Source: Malus domestica (Eukaryota > Streptophyta > Magnoliopsida > Rosales > Rosaceae). Taken from it: a stretch of DNA of 64,000 nucleotides. Below the pieces are notes generated by a model. The model ran no database searches, had not been told where the DNA came from, and worked only from the letters and a program-made list of their open reading frames with translations. The stretch covers positions 38,145,001-38,209,000 of the forward strand of contig NC_091671.1 in assembly GCF_042453785.1 (NCBI RefSeq). Direction: 5' to 3'. The position numbers were made by a program, and so were the translations under genes. Shown here piece after piece: positions 22,598 to 36,200 of this stretch (position 1 is its first letter; every line of letters begins with the position of its first letter).

Positions 22598-24876
22598 AGG
22601 GTGGCCTGTCCCTTCTGATAATTCACTGTCCCTTCTGAAGCAGAATTTACTGCACTGTTACATCAGGTAATATCCTATGATCCGGTTTACTTACGTGTTT
22701 TCAGAGTTCACTTTATAGTTTATAATCGAATCTAACGTTCACGGTCTGTAAACAGGAAATCCTACGATTACAATACACCATAACCGAAACACAAAATTAT
22801 CCGGAATTCCAACCCCATTTCACCTCCTCAATCATTCAGGTACTTTTCGCCATCTTCCCTCATTTTAAACAATCCCTCAGCATTATTTCCGATAACACGA
22901 GCAAAGGGTTTTCTTTACCGCACAAAAAATGTCATTGTCATGAAAAAGATTGAATCTTTATGCCAATAACGCTTCCAGTAATCTCCAGTTGACTTCCGAG
23001 TCATGCATGAAAAGATCGAACATGTACTGCGCATATTTTTTTCGAAAGCATGGGCATGAAACGTGTCTTCTTTCCCGATTAAAGTTGTATTGCTGAGAAG
23101 ATCTCTTTGTCTTGTTCTTGCTTCTTATCAGTTGAAAATCTTTTGGTCCCCATATTGCAAGTGGGCACAGAGCAATTGCTGATGGTGATAAAGACAGACT
23201 GTTTTGCTCACAATCCAGAAGAAGGTTGGCCTCTCACTTTCTTTCCCTTTTCACAGTTTTTGGCAGCCATTTCCTACATTCTTCTTTGTCTAATTCTCCC
23301 CATACTTTTCCTCATCACACACACACAGAGCAGGCAGGTACAAATTTTGGGTGAATTTGTTGATACCTTCTAAGTAACCCCACACGTTTACAGGTTTCAG
23401 TTCTTTTCATCCCCAAATTTCCCAATTGGCAAATTTGGAAGTTTCTGGCTTGGTGGATTTGAGTGATCTTGGTAATCAGGTAAGATTATGGAAATTGAAT
23501 GTTGCTTTTGACTTTATTGAATTGTTTGTGTTTGGAAATTAATCACAACAGAAATGTCACTGCAGCAATATTCTAAACTAATCACGAAGTTTTATGTTGA
23601 AAGTTAATAAATAGGCATAGTAGCGCATGATTGACTTAAAATACTACTACAGTGACATTTCCAGTATAAGCAAATTTATCTCGTAAAAAGAGCTTGAAAC
23701 ATTCATAAGAATCATAACTAACTACCTTCTTGATTTTCTTTTTGTAGGATGAGCTGACCAAGGTTTGGAGGCGCCACCAAGTTAGTTTGACATCTAATTT
23801 GTTGACTAATTGTTTTTGAATAAAAAAATAAGATAAAATCATTGAAGTTTCCATTGGAAAAAAGTAGAGGAGAAAATCATTAGCGTCAAGCTTAGCTTAG
23901 CTTTATTTTATTTTTTATTGAAAAGTGAAGTATTTGTATATTGAACAAAGAATTCCGTCTGTACAAGTTTATCAAGTCTGGATGTTAGATAGTCGACAAC
24001 CTACATTTCTTTTTTTATGTTGAGTCTTTATGATAATGAATCTTATACGAAATTACACGAGAACTAAATCGTGACCTGTAACTGTAACTGATGTTTTGTT
24101 TGTCCCGAGCACACAGGAAAATAATTATTTTATTTTGTTGCATTGGACACTGAAAAAAGTAGTGGGATGTGACAAGATGTGATGGATACTCATTGCTGGT
24201 GAATAAAATGGGAGAAGTTGAAGGTCTGCTGATTGATATAAAATTTCTTTTTTCTGTTGCTTGCTTCTAATGATTTTGCCTACACAAATAAACAAATAAT
24301 TTTTATTTTTTCTCTTTTTTTTCACCAATCTTTGGGTCTTATGGTTGCACCAGAATAGGAAAAAACAAATTGATTCGTGAGGGCAACCCCTATAGAACGT
24401 CGGTTCCCCTAACCTACAACAATCTTCTCAAAAGTCTTTCTCCCTAGGATGGGAATACTGTCACCTTAGCATTCCGTGTTAATTAAATGATTATATGTAT
24501 AAGTTTATCTTCACATAACGTTATATCATTAAAACGGGACATCACAAGAATGATGTACACCTTTAATGTAAGTTGTTGTCCTTCAGCTGGTCATTGTGTT
24601 CAAATTCCAATTGTACCCCCATGACAATAAAAACAACTTACGTTTTTTCAAACAAAATTAGGACATAGTTCGGCTCGTTCTGTGTGAGATGTCATTAAAC
24701 TTGATCTTACAAATCACAATCTCACAAATGAAAAAGTAACTCATTAAACTTACAAAACGAAAAACTAATTATACACATATCAAATTGTGTTCTGCAGGCT
24801 TATGATTTGTCTTTTGCATGTGGTCCAATATCCTAATAGATATGGTGTTTGGTTTTCATTTATGCATCTTGGGTTG
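22598..24876. other. Phosphatase 3' flank and intergenic DNA
   Basis: The first few hundred bases are presumably 3' UTR. Short open frames (for example plus 23107-23373) have no recognisable similarity. The rest is AT-rich with no gene visible. Confidence 0.4.
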
Positions 24877-24998
24877 TGTTGGAAACATGGTCCGATACAC
24901 TAAGTGTCATAATACAAGTATTTAAAAAAATTTATTTAAATATCCAACCATTTGTATTATGATATTTAGTATACCGGACCATATTCCGACATGCTGTA
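24877..24998. repeat. Small MITE (~120 bp)
   Basis: The left arm CATGGTCCGATACACTAAGT then GTCATAATACAA pairs with the right arm TTGTATTATGATATTTAGTA then TACCGGACCATATTCCGACATG. The centre is only ~25 bp, so it could fold into a near-complete hairpin. Confidence 0.65.
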
Positions 24999-25425
24999 AT
25001 ATCTCTTCGCAACTTGAAGTGCCAAGACAAAGAAAAGTAGGAAGCAAATGTACTTGTTGTAGAGTCTGGTACATCAGATTTCAGACCTGTGTATGCAGAG
25101 ATGGGTGCAATTTATTGACCAACAAAAACCATTTTAGCACGTACACGTTTTCAAAATACAATTTAAATTCCGGAAGTTAGAAATTAAATTCCATCAAACC
25201 AAAACAAAAAAAAAAAAAAACAAAAAACCAAATCTCATTCAATATCATTTGAGCTAAAGGTTTTACTCACCCTATCCAATTTATTTCCGGTCGAAAACAA
25301 ATCCTTTTATAATGCGTTTAATTGCATTTTCTGTAAAATACAAATATATAGTCTATCTGATTGTCAATATGTTGTCCGTAAATTTAAATGTTGTTTAACT
25401 TAAACAACTAAGAGTATTTTTTTTT

Positions 25426-25905
25426 AGGGTTAAGTACAAAAAATTACCCAATCTTTTATGGTAATTCAAAATTAGTCTCAACCTTTTAAAACGTTCTAAA
25501 TAACTACCTAACGTTTTGAAAATTAGACATCTGGTAAGTCACTGAAGACTTTATCAACATTAAATGATGACGCTACTAGCATTAAATGATGAGGTGGACA
25601 AACACTAAAGTTGGGTTTCACTAATCGACATCTTTGGAGTTCTAATTTCCCAAATTGTTCAATTTTAGCTAAGTTAAACCATAAATTTGCTTAGCTAAAT
25701 AATGTCAATTTGGAGATTCAAATTTTCATAGATGACTTGAGAATTAACTCAGGCTTAATATTTGGTTACATCATCGCTCACCGATAGTGAACCTAATAGA
25801 TGTCCGGTTATCAAAAATTTAAGTAGTTATTTAAAATGTTTTAAAAAGATATCACCAATTTGAGATCACCGTAAAGATTGAGTAGTTATTCAAATTTAAA
25901 ACTTT
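25426..25905. repeat. Non-autonomous DNA element with ~110-bp inverted ends
   Basis: The left end (25440-25545: AATTACCCAATCTTTTATGG ... CCTTTTAAAACGTTCTAAATA ... TAGACATCT) is mirrored by the right end (25795-25905: AGATGTCCGG ... ATTTAAAATGTTTTAAAA ... AAAGATTGAGTAGTTATT). The ~250-bp centre has no ORF. Confidence 0.65.
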
Positions 25906-26100
25906 TTTTTATGTTAATTTCATAGCATGGGATGACAGACACTCACTGAAAAAGTTGGAAAATCAAACTCTACATAAATATACGAACTTCAAGAAAGAAA
26001 GCAAATAATTTGTACTTGTACATTCCCAAATAAAAGAAGAAAAAAAATATTAATTAATTGTAGTGACCAATAATACTGCTAGAAGTTGCCATTTTTCCGT

Positions 26101-26265
26101 GAGATTTTTCAATGTGATCAAAATACAGGGTGATACATGTGTTATTATACAAATTGTGAGATATGTGTGATAAAAAATTAATAACTTAAAAAATTAAATT
26201 TCGTATCACTTATATAATAACACGTAATGTATCACTCGTGTTCCAATCACATTGAAAATTTTCTC
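26101..26265. repeat. MITE, same family as 17535-17704
   Basis: Termini GAGATTTTTCAATGTGATC and GATTGGAACACGAGTGATAC (reverse complement of the right end) match each other and the 17.5-kb copy. Confidence 0.7.
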
Positions 26266-28466
26266 CATTTTTCCACATAAAACTTTGTTACAGTGTTGGA
26301 AGTCTGGTCGGTTTTTACCGAAAGGTGAAAAAGGTTAAAGTTTAACTGAAATCCGCGCGCATGAAAACGGCCCTTGTTCCCAACACCAAGACCCGTCTCC
26401 GTCTCATTGGGTTTTCCGTGCTCCACTTGAACCTACTTTCCTCTCTTATCTCACTCGCTCAATGTGCGCGTGCACCACACTGTCTGTTTGGTCTTGGAAC
26501 TTATCCTCATGTTTTAAATTCATCGTACTTTTTGTTAGTTTTCCACCATTAAAACGGATGAAAATAATCTTCAATTTGACGGAAGAATTGGCATATCTTA
26601 CAATTTAAGAGGACTAAAATGTTTTAGAAAACATAGGAATTGTTTGACATATACCATTGTTAAATTGTCACGCGAGCAACCACGTAACCACATTTTAAAG
26701 AGTAATTTTGCCAAGTGGTTAGGCTTTTTAGCCAAAATAGTATATGAGATTGTTAAATGCGTTCCTTGTGTTTATCTACCGTAAATTATTTTGATCATTA
26801 TGTGAAAATAGTTAAAAGCGGTCCTTGTGTTTATCCACTATAAATTATTTTTAGCCAAAATAATATATGAGATTAGTATAACTTCTTATTTTGGTCTTTC
26901 AAATTGACAATAGTTAAAAGCGGTCCTTGTGTTTATCCACTATAAATTATTTTGATCATTCTGTGAAAAATCCGTCAACACCATTGTTAAATTATCACGC
27001 GAGCAACCACGTAGCCACATTTTAAAGAATAATTTTGTCAAACTAACCCTTTTTAGCCAAAATGGTCATGAAATTGATATAACTTTTCACTTTTATTCAT
27101 AAACTTGTTCTTCGTAAATCATTCCGTAGAAATTCGTCAATATCCTAGTTAAATTGTATGTGAGCGTGGAGTAAGCTGAAGTGAGGAATGTAAAAGGGAA
27201 TTGACCGACGGAGTGAAATTTCCAGTGTGATGTACGGTACGTGCTGCTGGCGGTGACGGGGTCCGTTTAAACGTGGCAGTAAGCTGGAGTGGGGAATGCA
27301 AAAGGAAATTGATCGAAGCGACAAAAATGTGGCCTACAAATTCTGCCCATGTGGCAACTGAGAGCCCCACAGGATTTGTCGACTTGGACACATCATTCAA
27401 GTTACGGAGATTCCCTGCTTCCTGTTATGATTCCTTTTCACTTTTTTCTTTTCTTTCTCGGAGCTGTTCTACATCTACTTTTAAAAGTAAGTGTAAAAAT
27501 AATAAATATTACATACACTAATATGTATTTCATAAGTTTGAAGTTATATAAGCAAGGACGGAGTCACCTTGGGCCCAGTCGAAGCAGATGCTCGACATAG
27601 TTTTGTGGGAAAAAACGTACATGCTTATGACAATAATAAAATTATTCACTAGCTTACTTGTTTGTAGCGTTAGCATCAACTTTTCTAGTTGGCAGTACGG
27701 CCAACGTTGAAATAGCATTTTCGTCATAAAATTTTTGAAAAATCGATTGAGAAATTAAATGAGTGACTGATAACATGAGTATGTTAATAGAAAGAGCTAG
27801 ATATATGAGTCTGGAGAATATTGTGAAATTTCTCAAATCTACCATTCTTCTGTTGGAATTATGAGTTGGATGTTTTTTTTGCCATGAAACATGAGTCGGA
27901 AAATACTTGTGTCTTTCATGGGAATGAGTTCCGTACTTGTAACATACAACTTAACACATATTAACATTCCTTTTAATACATTTGACGGGTTATTTCTATA
28001 TATGTGTGCTGCATGCAATGCTCTTTTGTATCTTTGCGGAAATGAGTCGAGCAGTGTTCTTTTGTCTAAGGAAATATTGGCTCATGTGTGGCGCATCACT
28101 GTATGCTACTGTAGTAGATATGACTGTAATTTGTACATCTACAGAGGTTCATTTCATTCATATCAAAAGAAAGAAAAGAAACAGCAAAGTCGAAGTGTTG
28201 CACAAATCTCGATGAATTCATAACTTCCAAGGCAAAGTTGAGCACAGGCTGCACGCATAAGCAATGCAGTACATGGCCAGTAGAGCACGGAATTTACTTT
28301 GATCAAAGCTTTGCTTCCTGTTTCTCAGTTCTGGCCAGGATGTCTGCTTTTGTATTAATCGAATTAGTGAATTAGGTGCTTACTTGCAGTTTAGCTAAAT
28401 AGTTTGGCAAAAAGACTTGTAAATTGATCTAAACTACGCCGAAAAATATTCAAATTTAGGGCAGCT
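26266..28466. other. Intergenic with diverged direct repeats
   Basis: A ~50-bp phrase (CACGCGAGCAACCACGTA...CCACATTTTAAAG) occurs at 26671 and 26996. AAAGCGGTCCTTGTGTTTAT occurs near 26815 and 26917. A ~45-bp phrase (AGTAAGCTG.AGTG.GGAATG) occurs near 27172 and 27280. GCAAGGACGGAGTCACCTTG at 27552-27571 resembles a hAT-type terminus, but no partner end was found. No gene is supported. Confidence 0.45.
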
Positions 28467-28471
28467 GAGAG
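28467..28471. repeat. Target-site duplication of solo LTR, left
   Basis: GAGAG, repeated at 29299-29303 on the other side of the LTR. Confidence 0.75.
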
Positions 28472-29298
28472 TGTTGGAAGTTTTGAGACTCTTGTCCCAC
28501 ATTGGGGAAAATAAGATTCCCAAGTACCTTTATATAAATTTAATGTTTTAGTCTAGTAATTACAACATGGGCCATTTGGAAATGGATTGAAAGTTTGAAC
28601 CTTATGGTTGTGTGGATTAGGCTTGTATAATATAGCCTAAATACAATTAATATTAATTAATCAAGACAAGGGCCTTGGGGCACTTGGGGCCTTGGAATTT
28701 AAAATTAATCTGAATAGCCTAAATACAATTAATATTAATTAATCAAGACAGGCCTTGGGGCACTTGGGGCCTTGGAATTTAAAATTAATCTGATTCATTA
28801 ATTTTAATTTTTGGATTAAGTTTTTAATTAATTTATTAATTAAAAACGTTTTGATTAAAAGACAGCTCTTAGAAAGAGTTGTGTACCTTCAAATACACTG
28901 AACAGGTATTTGAAAGGGTGTGAAACAGCCTATATATCTGCAATCACAGTTTCCAAAATGGATCATCTTTTCTTGCTCTTTCCTTCTGTACGAATTTTCT
29001 AAAGAGTAAACACACAAAAAGCAAATTCGCTAGAGTTCTAGAATCCGGTGCGGATTCTAGAATTAGGTAGTTGAATCCTGGTCGAGCAGACGTTATAGAA
29101 CCACAAGCACATGAGTGGGGCGAAAATACTGTTCGAATGACATAGCTTTTACGCTAGCCTCTACCTTCTGTAATCAAGTTAGTAACATTAATTTCTGTAT
29201 TTATTGTGTAATTTTCGTTTTGTATAGCAAATATATTTTGGTTAATAAAATATTAGAATTTCTGTTATTTTTGTTTATTTCTGAATTGTTCTCCAACA
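28472..29298 (+). mobile_element. Solo LTR (827 bp)
   Basis: It starts TGTTGGAAG and ends TTCTCCAACA, so the ends are a TG...CA inverted repeat (TGTTGGA/TCCAACA), and it is flanked by GAGAG on both sides. A TATATAT box is at 28931-28937 and an AATAAA at about 29247, giving plus orientation. It contains an internal 82/80-bp tandem duplication at 28632-28793. No internal retrotransposon domain is present, so this is the product of LTR-LTR recombination. Copia or gypsy origin is not decided. Confidence 0.8.
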
Positions 29299-29303
29299 GA
29301 GAG

Positions 29304-32300
29304 CATACTATTCTAGCTAACTTGAATAAGTCTGTGTGTGAGAATTTTCTCACTAGGCTTAGCCTAATGAGCTTTTGTAGAAGTGATGAATAGTAAAGAG
29401 GGGAGGCAGAAAATCCAAGTGGGGTGAGGGGGTGACACATTTGGTTTCTGTTTTATGAAGAAAACCAAATTATCTTGCTTTTAAAAGAACACATAGTCGT
29501 CTAAGACACCGCAAAACCCTAGACAGATTTTGAAGAAGCCTAAAGGGAAAAAGTGAAGGAAGGGCTCACCTTTAAAAGGTCGAGTTGATAAAACACTTTG
29601 TTTTGTGTTGGATTTTGGTATCCCATGTCCAGTTACCAATCGTCCATGACCCGAACATTAGTCTCGAAATTTTGTCTCCAAGCCTCACATCTTGCGTCTA
29701 ATAAGGTAACGAAGTTCAAGGAGTGAGATTGATGTAAGATATATTCTAAAATCACAACAACAAAACATTAGGTTACATATTTAGTAAACTAATTTACTAT
29801 AAACCAATTACAATTAACTTATCTGTATAAGAAGAATCGGCACGTCATAAGAATTTAAGACGATGCAACATTAAAAATTTAAGACATGTTATAAGTTGAA
29901 TGGATATAAATAATTTAATCCCACATAGGCACATTCACAAAAGTGTTACACTGATGGATATATGAACTGACTACATACTTAGATATATTGTCGACCAATT
30001 TACAGTCCTCATCATTTGACTGGACATCGATTTAGGAAGAATCAATCATGCTTCTTGATGACCCGAATTCAATCCTCTTTTGTAGTACCCTATTGGGAAC
30101 AAGTTAAGTCGAACCTCCCTACCTCCTTCAAAGATAGTCCTGAAGGGGGATACATGACCGCCATCATACGCTACTTGATATAAGTAGAGAACCTATTCGT
30201 TAAAACCGAAAATAATCACGTTAATTTTAAGTCCTTTGAAAACGGATTGTCAAAATCGTTACCCTATTCAAATTAACTATAATCTATTAACGCATAGATG
30301 TATCGATTCGATCCAAATATCTTAAAAGCATCACAAGCAGCAGCAGTAGTCATGATAGCCAACTACATATTTTCTGCACCTGCATGATGTATATATATCA
30401 TTGTAATTTCAGTGTTTTGTCATGATCAATATGCCTGATGCAATGCAACATTCAATCATTTACTTGCTTATGCTGCAGCTGCGTCATGTGGTCCTAGCTA
30501 GCTTTGATTCTTCCTTTATACATACGATCTAAATGATGACTTTGCACATATATGTTGCACATGACCAATCACTACCGTTATTTGAAACCACATTTGTATC
30601 ACTTTAAACAGTATCAGATTGAAGAGTGAGAAGAAATCATGTTAGCTAGCTGCTACTTCACTTTTTCCTTTTTGAATGGGTTTCAAAATTTGTTAAACGA
30701 CATACTATCCTCCTTTCCAGAAGCGAGGAAAGTTCTCATTCGATCATCACTAATGTTACATCATATTTCACCGTATAAATTTTATAACCGGTTCTTCTTT
30801 CTCCTTAAGTGGTCTCCAATTCTAACGCAAGTGTTCTCCTCTTCTAAATGAAACATTTTCTAAACATGGAATTTGTCCAAGAAATTCTGACAATATTTGC
30901 CGCACGCTTGAAGATGGCACGAGGGCATGTTCTAAGCATGCGTTTTTTTCTTCTACAGAGTCCCACCCAGTCAAAGTTATGACCTCAAAACCCTACTCAT
31001 CACACGCCATCATCAAACTATTGATTTATAATTACAATTTACAATGCACACAAACAAAAATTCCACTTTTCCCACTTTTCAAAAACCCTAAGAACCTTAG
31101 AAACCCCAAAACCCTAGAAACCCTAAAACCAATGAATATTGTGAACAACTTCCAGGATCCAGACAGCAAAGTGCCAAAACACAATGAGAGGATCGATTCG
31201 GAATAATGAAGTGTGTGTGACGCACTAAACCCTAAAGCCTAATCTGCATTTACTCATTGTCTGGAAATATTGACAGAATGATTTGGTCTTAAACATGGAA
31301 GTGGCAATGTCTCTGGAGATAACTTCTGAAAGCTAATAAAATCTAAAGCTAGATATAGTATGATCGGAGAAAGTACAAAACTGCAACGTTTTGACTGATG
31401 TCATGGTTACATAAGAACTTTTTTTAATTAGGGTTTTAGGGGGAAATTAAAGTCATTGTCCATTGCTTGTTGTACAAGGCGCCAGTGCTGCTTGCTGCTG
31501 AGTACGACTCAGTGAGTCAGACGCACAAGATGGCTTGCGATGATTCAACGGTCAGCAGTCGTCAACAGAGGCAGATATTAATTACTCACTGTCTACAATA
31601 TTTGTGATGGTGATATCATCGTTAGTGTCGTATTTGAAGACTAATTAATTAATTAATAATTAATTGGCATTTTCTATATATTAACTTCCACGTGCACACC
31701 CTCTTTCTTCAGAAGTATCGAGGCTGTAGCTTCTTCAGTCAGCCATGGCAGTCTTGGCAGACCCTTCTCGTGTTTCGAAAATTTTCCACCTCGTATTTGA
31801 AAGACGTCACTCATCACTCATCGCTTTAATTGGCTCTGATAATTCTTCAAGTGATTTAGGATTTTAGGTACGCGTTTAATTAATCACTTCGTGGCTAATC
31901 ATTTTGCGATTGAGTTTTCTATTTTTTCACAAAATTAACAAGGACAACTTAGTAAGGCCCTCTTCCTTAGGCCATTTTAATCTACACAATTGAGTTCAAA
32001 ATTTTTGTGCATTAGAGATGACTTAAGTAGTGGTGGATCCAAGATTCTAATTTCGAAGATCATAGTGTAAAAAATCAAAGTTTTTTTAAATGAAAATGAA
32101 AACGCAATTTTGTTTTCCAGTTTTTAACGGTCCATTTTGTCAAACATTTAATGTTCTGGTTGTCCTTTGCTAAGACATGTTGTGCGTTGTGTTTTGTCGA
32201 GATCCCTACCAATTGCCAAGTGATGCCGATTAGTCATGCTGATCATACATTTCATCAAACATTTAGTGGACACACAAGGTCTAGTATCAGCATTTGAAGG

Positions 32301-32583
32301 GCCCTTAAAGGATATGCCTTGTGTTTTTTCCAGCCTCCGAGTCCCAATATGGATCTGTCAATGGACTTAGTGATAACCAAACTTGCATGTAAACTTGAAC
32401 CTAGACATTTGAGTTTACTAGTCGTGATACTTATACTTTTCTTTTATGTCTTGCCCTTCAAAGATTTTCGTTAAAAGTGTCATTGTGTCTCAAAAACATG
32501 GATATATATTCCTTGTGACAACCAAATTTACTTACACGTAAACCAAACCTAAACATCTAGTATACCACTTCGTTTCATGCATC
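29304..32583. other. Intergenic, no gene seen
   Basis: AT-rich sequence with scattered short frames and no splice-supported coding region. Nothing in it matches a family I recognise. Confidence 0.4.
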
Positions 32584-32591
32584 CTCATACA
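32584..32591. repeat. 8-bp target-site duplication of hAT element, left
   Basis: CTCATACA, repeated at 36193-36200. Confidence 0.85.
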
Positions 32592-35500
32592 TAGTGGCGA
32601 AGCCAGGATTTCTCGGGGGGAGGGACGAACTTAAAAGAGTTCAAGGTTAAAGAAAAAAGGCAACAACTACATCTTTTTATATAGTAATGTCTTCCATAAT
32701 TAATCAATACAAACAAATTACAATTGTTGCCGACGAGGTTTCATGTCATGAAAACGTCGCATAAGAAGCTCATTATCAATAAAAGTAAATACATCTCTCT
32801 CAATGTAAACAACCATGCTATCACTCAATCATTGATCTCCCATTTTGTTATGCAATGGTGTTTTCACAATCTTCATAGCAGAAAAAGCTCTCTCCACCAA
32901 AGCGGTTGCAACTGGTAACACCAAAGCCAATGTAAGAAGCTTGTACACTAACATATAGGTTTCACACCTCCCGATCTTCACTAACTCTTTTGCAAGATCA
33001 CTAATTCCTCTCAACGATGAAAACTCACTATGCACCTTCATATTATGAATGTAATTGTCAAGTTGAACTGGAAGATTCATGAGGTCCATATGATCAAAAT
33101 CTTGAGGATAAAGTTGGGCTAAACGAACAATTTTTGCTTTGTCAAAAGATGCAAAATTATTCACTGGACTCAAACATGCCATACAAAGAAGCAACTCGGT
33201 GTTTACCTCATTGAAGCAATCATTCAATTCCTTTAGTTGCATATCAAGGACTTGAAAATAGAGGTCCACACGATAGTAATGGAAGTTTGTGATTTTTGGA
33301 GCTTTACGCCTTGATTTTCCAGGTACAAAATGCAAATCCTCCATGTTAGGAATGATAATATCATGCTCCTTACAAAACCTTTCTACATCATGAAACAAGT
33401 CCCCAAAGTCATCATCTCTCAAGGATTGTAGTCTTTGTTTGCATACTTCCACTAACGTCATCGCATTCACAATATCTTGATCTTTCTTTTGCAATGCTTG
33501 TGATAACTTATTAGTAATTCCCAATATAAGTCTCATTAAGAAAAGGTGAAACACAAAATCAAAAGTTTGTATGCTTTGAATAACCTAGTTGCTTCACCAA
33601 GATTATCTTGGTTGCGATCACTTTTAATCTATTCAACCACCTCCACCATAACTTCAAACATAACAATAATACTAAATATTGTACCATAATGCGAGTTCCA
33701 CCGTGTATCACATGGAGGCATGAGACTACTTTCTTGATTTAAGCCTTTACCCGTTTCAAGATTACCAATATCAAGAGCTTTCTGAATTTGTTCTTGTTGT
33801 TTCTCTCTAAATGCATCACCACGCTTGCATGACCATCCAATAAGATTCACCAAACTACTAGCATTGATGAAGAAATTGGCAACATCCTCATTTTCCTTTG
33901 CCACGAATACAAGAGCTAGTTGGAGTTGGTGTGCAAAACAATGAATATAAAATGTTTGAGGGTATTTGTTCAAAATCTTTGTTTTAAGACCATTTAACTC
34001 ACCTCTCATATTACCGATCATAACCTTGTCCTCGTAACTTAGACATACTCAAATTTGTTGTAGCAAACAATCTCTCAATGGCATCTTCAAGTGAGCTACT
34101 AGTTGTAGAGGAGACATGTTGAACACCCAAAAACTTTTCAATTGCTTCTCCTTTTTTGTTCACATAATGCAATACCACCGCCATTTGCTATTTAGTGGAA
34201 GCATCATGTGATCCATCAACCAAGAGAGAAAAAAATGTTCCTTCCATATCTTTAGTGATTGCATTAATAGTTTCAATAGCACAAGCACAAACAAGATCTG
34301 TTTGAATATCGGAAGAAGTATATTTGAGATTCTTGGGAGCATTCTCAAACACAACCTTCCTAACTTTCTCATTATGATCAGCAAGAAATTGCATAAGCTA
34401 TATATAATTACCCCTATTGCTCGATTTCAAAGATTCATTGTGCCCACGAAAAGCCAAACCCTGTCGCAACAACCACCTTGTGCAATCAAGTGCTCCCCTC
34501 AGTAAAGTGTGATAATTAACGCGAGCTTCATCAGTTTGCTTGATCATAAATGTTTTAATGTGTTGTTTTTGTGTCATCAAGTCTTTAGCTTGTTGCATAG
34601 CTTTATTATGAAGACTTCCAACACCTCCCTTATGGACTCGAAAATTTTCGGGTCCTTTCCTCCAATTTGTAAACCCTTTTTCAATGAAGACATCACTTCC
34701 ACTACCACCTGCTTTATCAAAATCATATTTAAAAAGATAGCAATAATGGCAAAATGCAGCATCTTTTACTATACTATACTCCAACCAACATGTGATAAAA
34801 CATCGATTGTCGCTAGCTTTCCTTGGCATGATGTGAGATTTAGGTTGACAAGGTTCATTTTGGAGGTAGTATCTATGAATTGCTTCGTGACAATTGAGTG
34901 GATAATCAAGCATTCAACGTCTCAGTCCAGGGTCTGCAGGAAGATTAGCTAATATTTCATCCAACTCAGTAACCTCACTTTGTTGTGCACTACCCGAAAT
35001 ACTCGAAGGAGGACTACTCGGAATATTTGAAGGTGGAGGAGGACTACCCGGAATATTTGAAGGAAGAGAAGGACTATCCGGAATATTTGGAGAAGGATTT
35101 AAGCATTGTTTATTATAGTATCGTTCCATTACGTAACTGTATAACGAAAGAAAATATATATATATATATATATCTTAGACTCTTAATCCTAGAGTATACT
35201 ACGTATTTAATTAATCAGTACCAACAATCATATGAAATTATGAATAATCAAGAATTCAAATTTTATCCTAGAGTAGACTACGAATGTAATTAATCTGTAC
35301 CAACAACAACAATGCATTTGAATGAGGGTTTTAGTTGGTTGACTTGGGGTTTATTATGTTAATGTAAATATGATGTAAAAGTCTTCACCATGTTCAGCTT
35401 TTTTTTTTCTTGCTAGACTATATGTGATTCAAGTTCCTATATGTATATATAATGTATCAATTCTCTTTTATATACTTCAAAACAAAAAAAAAAAAATCAA

Positions 35501-36192
35501 TAATCATAGTATTCATATGAATAATCTATAATCAATAACCATATAATGTATAACTCTATAATCCTATATCAATTAAACAAAATTTTGTATTCACTAATCA
35601 ATTAGGGTTTGAAATAAATAAAAATTAAAAAAAATTAAAATTTTACTTGGAGCTGCTGGCGTGGCGTCTTGACTATGGACTGGACAGTGGTCTTGGTGGC
35701 CAACCAACGAAACAGGGTGGGGGTGGCTACTTTCTTGTGTTCCTAGGATTTGGGACAGTTTTGAAAAGTTAAATCTGGGACTGGGAGGGTTTTGTCGTGT
35801 GGGGGAAAAAGGGAGTAAAGGTGGGGGATGGGATTTGTTATCTAGGAAAAGGGTGGGGGTTAATTGAAACGGGGTGGGATTGGGATGGGGATGGGGACCA
35901 GTGATCCCCCCGTTTTTTTTTATTTGATTAGACCCAAACGAAGTCGTTTACAAAAAAAAAAATTAATTTTTTTTACCAGGCCCAAAACGACGTCGTTTTG
36001 GCCTGAATTTTAAAATTAAAATAAAAAAACCCTGCGCGCAGGGAGCTGCGCAAGTTTCTAGTTTCAGAACCACAGCGCAGTGCTTCCTAGTTTCCGGCTG
36101 AACCAGGGGGGTTCAAGCATCGCTCCTGCCTTTGTTTTTCGACGAACGGAGGGGCGGTCGGCCCCCTTCGCTCCTATGTAGCTTCACCCCTG
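32592..36192 (-). mobile_element. hAT transposon, complete ends, decayed transposase (3601 bp)
   Basis: The ends are TAGTGGCGAAGCC on the left and CAGGGGTGAAGC (reverse complement of the right end), an imperfect terminal inverted repeat. The element is flanked by an exact 8-bp duplication (CTCATACA), the hAT signature. The transposase pseudogene lies on the minus strand. The segment 35640-36190 upstream of it is GC-richer, with G-runs, and presumably served as promoter. Confidence 0.88.
32730..35129 (-). pseudogene. hAT transposase, TTF-type zinc finger / DUF4371 / dimerisation class
   Basis: The reading order on the minus strand is: a Pro-rich N-terminus with SNIPGSP-type repeats (35129-34917), a TTF-type zinc-finger region (FITCWLEYS, DAAFCHYCYLF), a DUF4371-like part (KVRKVVFENAPKNLKYTSSD, MEGTFFSLLVDGSHDAST), an RNase H-like fold part (FYIHCFAHQLQLALV, CDTRWNSHYGTI) and the C-terminal hAT dimerisation block (LVLPVATALVERAFSAMKIV). 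It resembles plant proteins annotated zinc finger MYM-type 1-like. Nonsense codons near 34915, 34399 and 34189, plus frame changes near 34025 and 33570 and a stop near 32826, make it non-functional. Confidence 0.88.
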
Positions 36193-36200
36193 CTCATACA
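36193..36200. repeat. 8-bp target-site duplication of hAT element, right
   Basis: CTCATACA, identical to 32584-32591. Confidence 0.85.

Noticed and set aside
27540..27850. hAT-like terminus and possible transposase tail on the minus strand
   Set aside because: Only one terminus-like phrase, no target duplication, and the coding similarity is too weak to claim.
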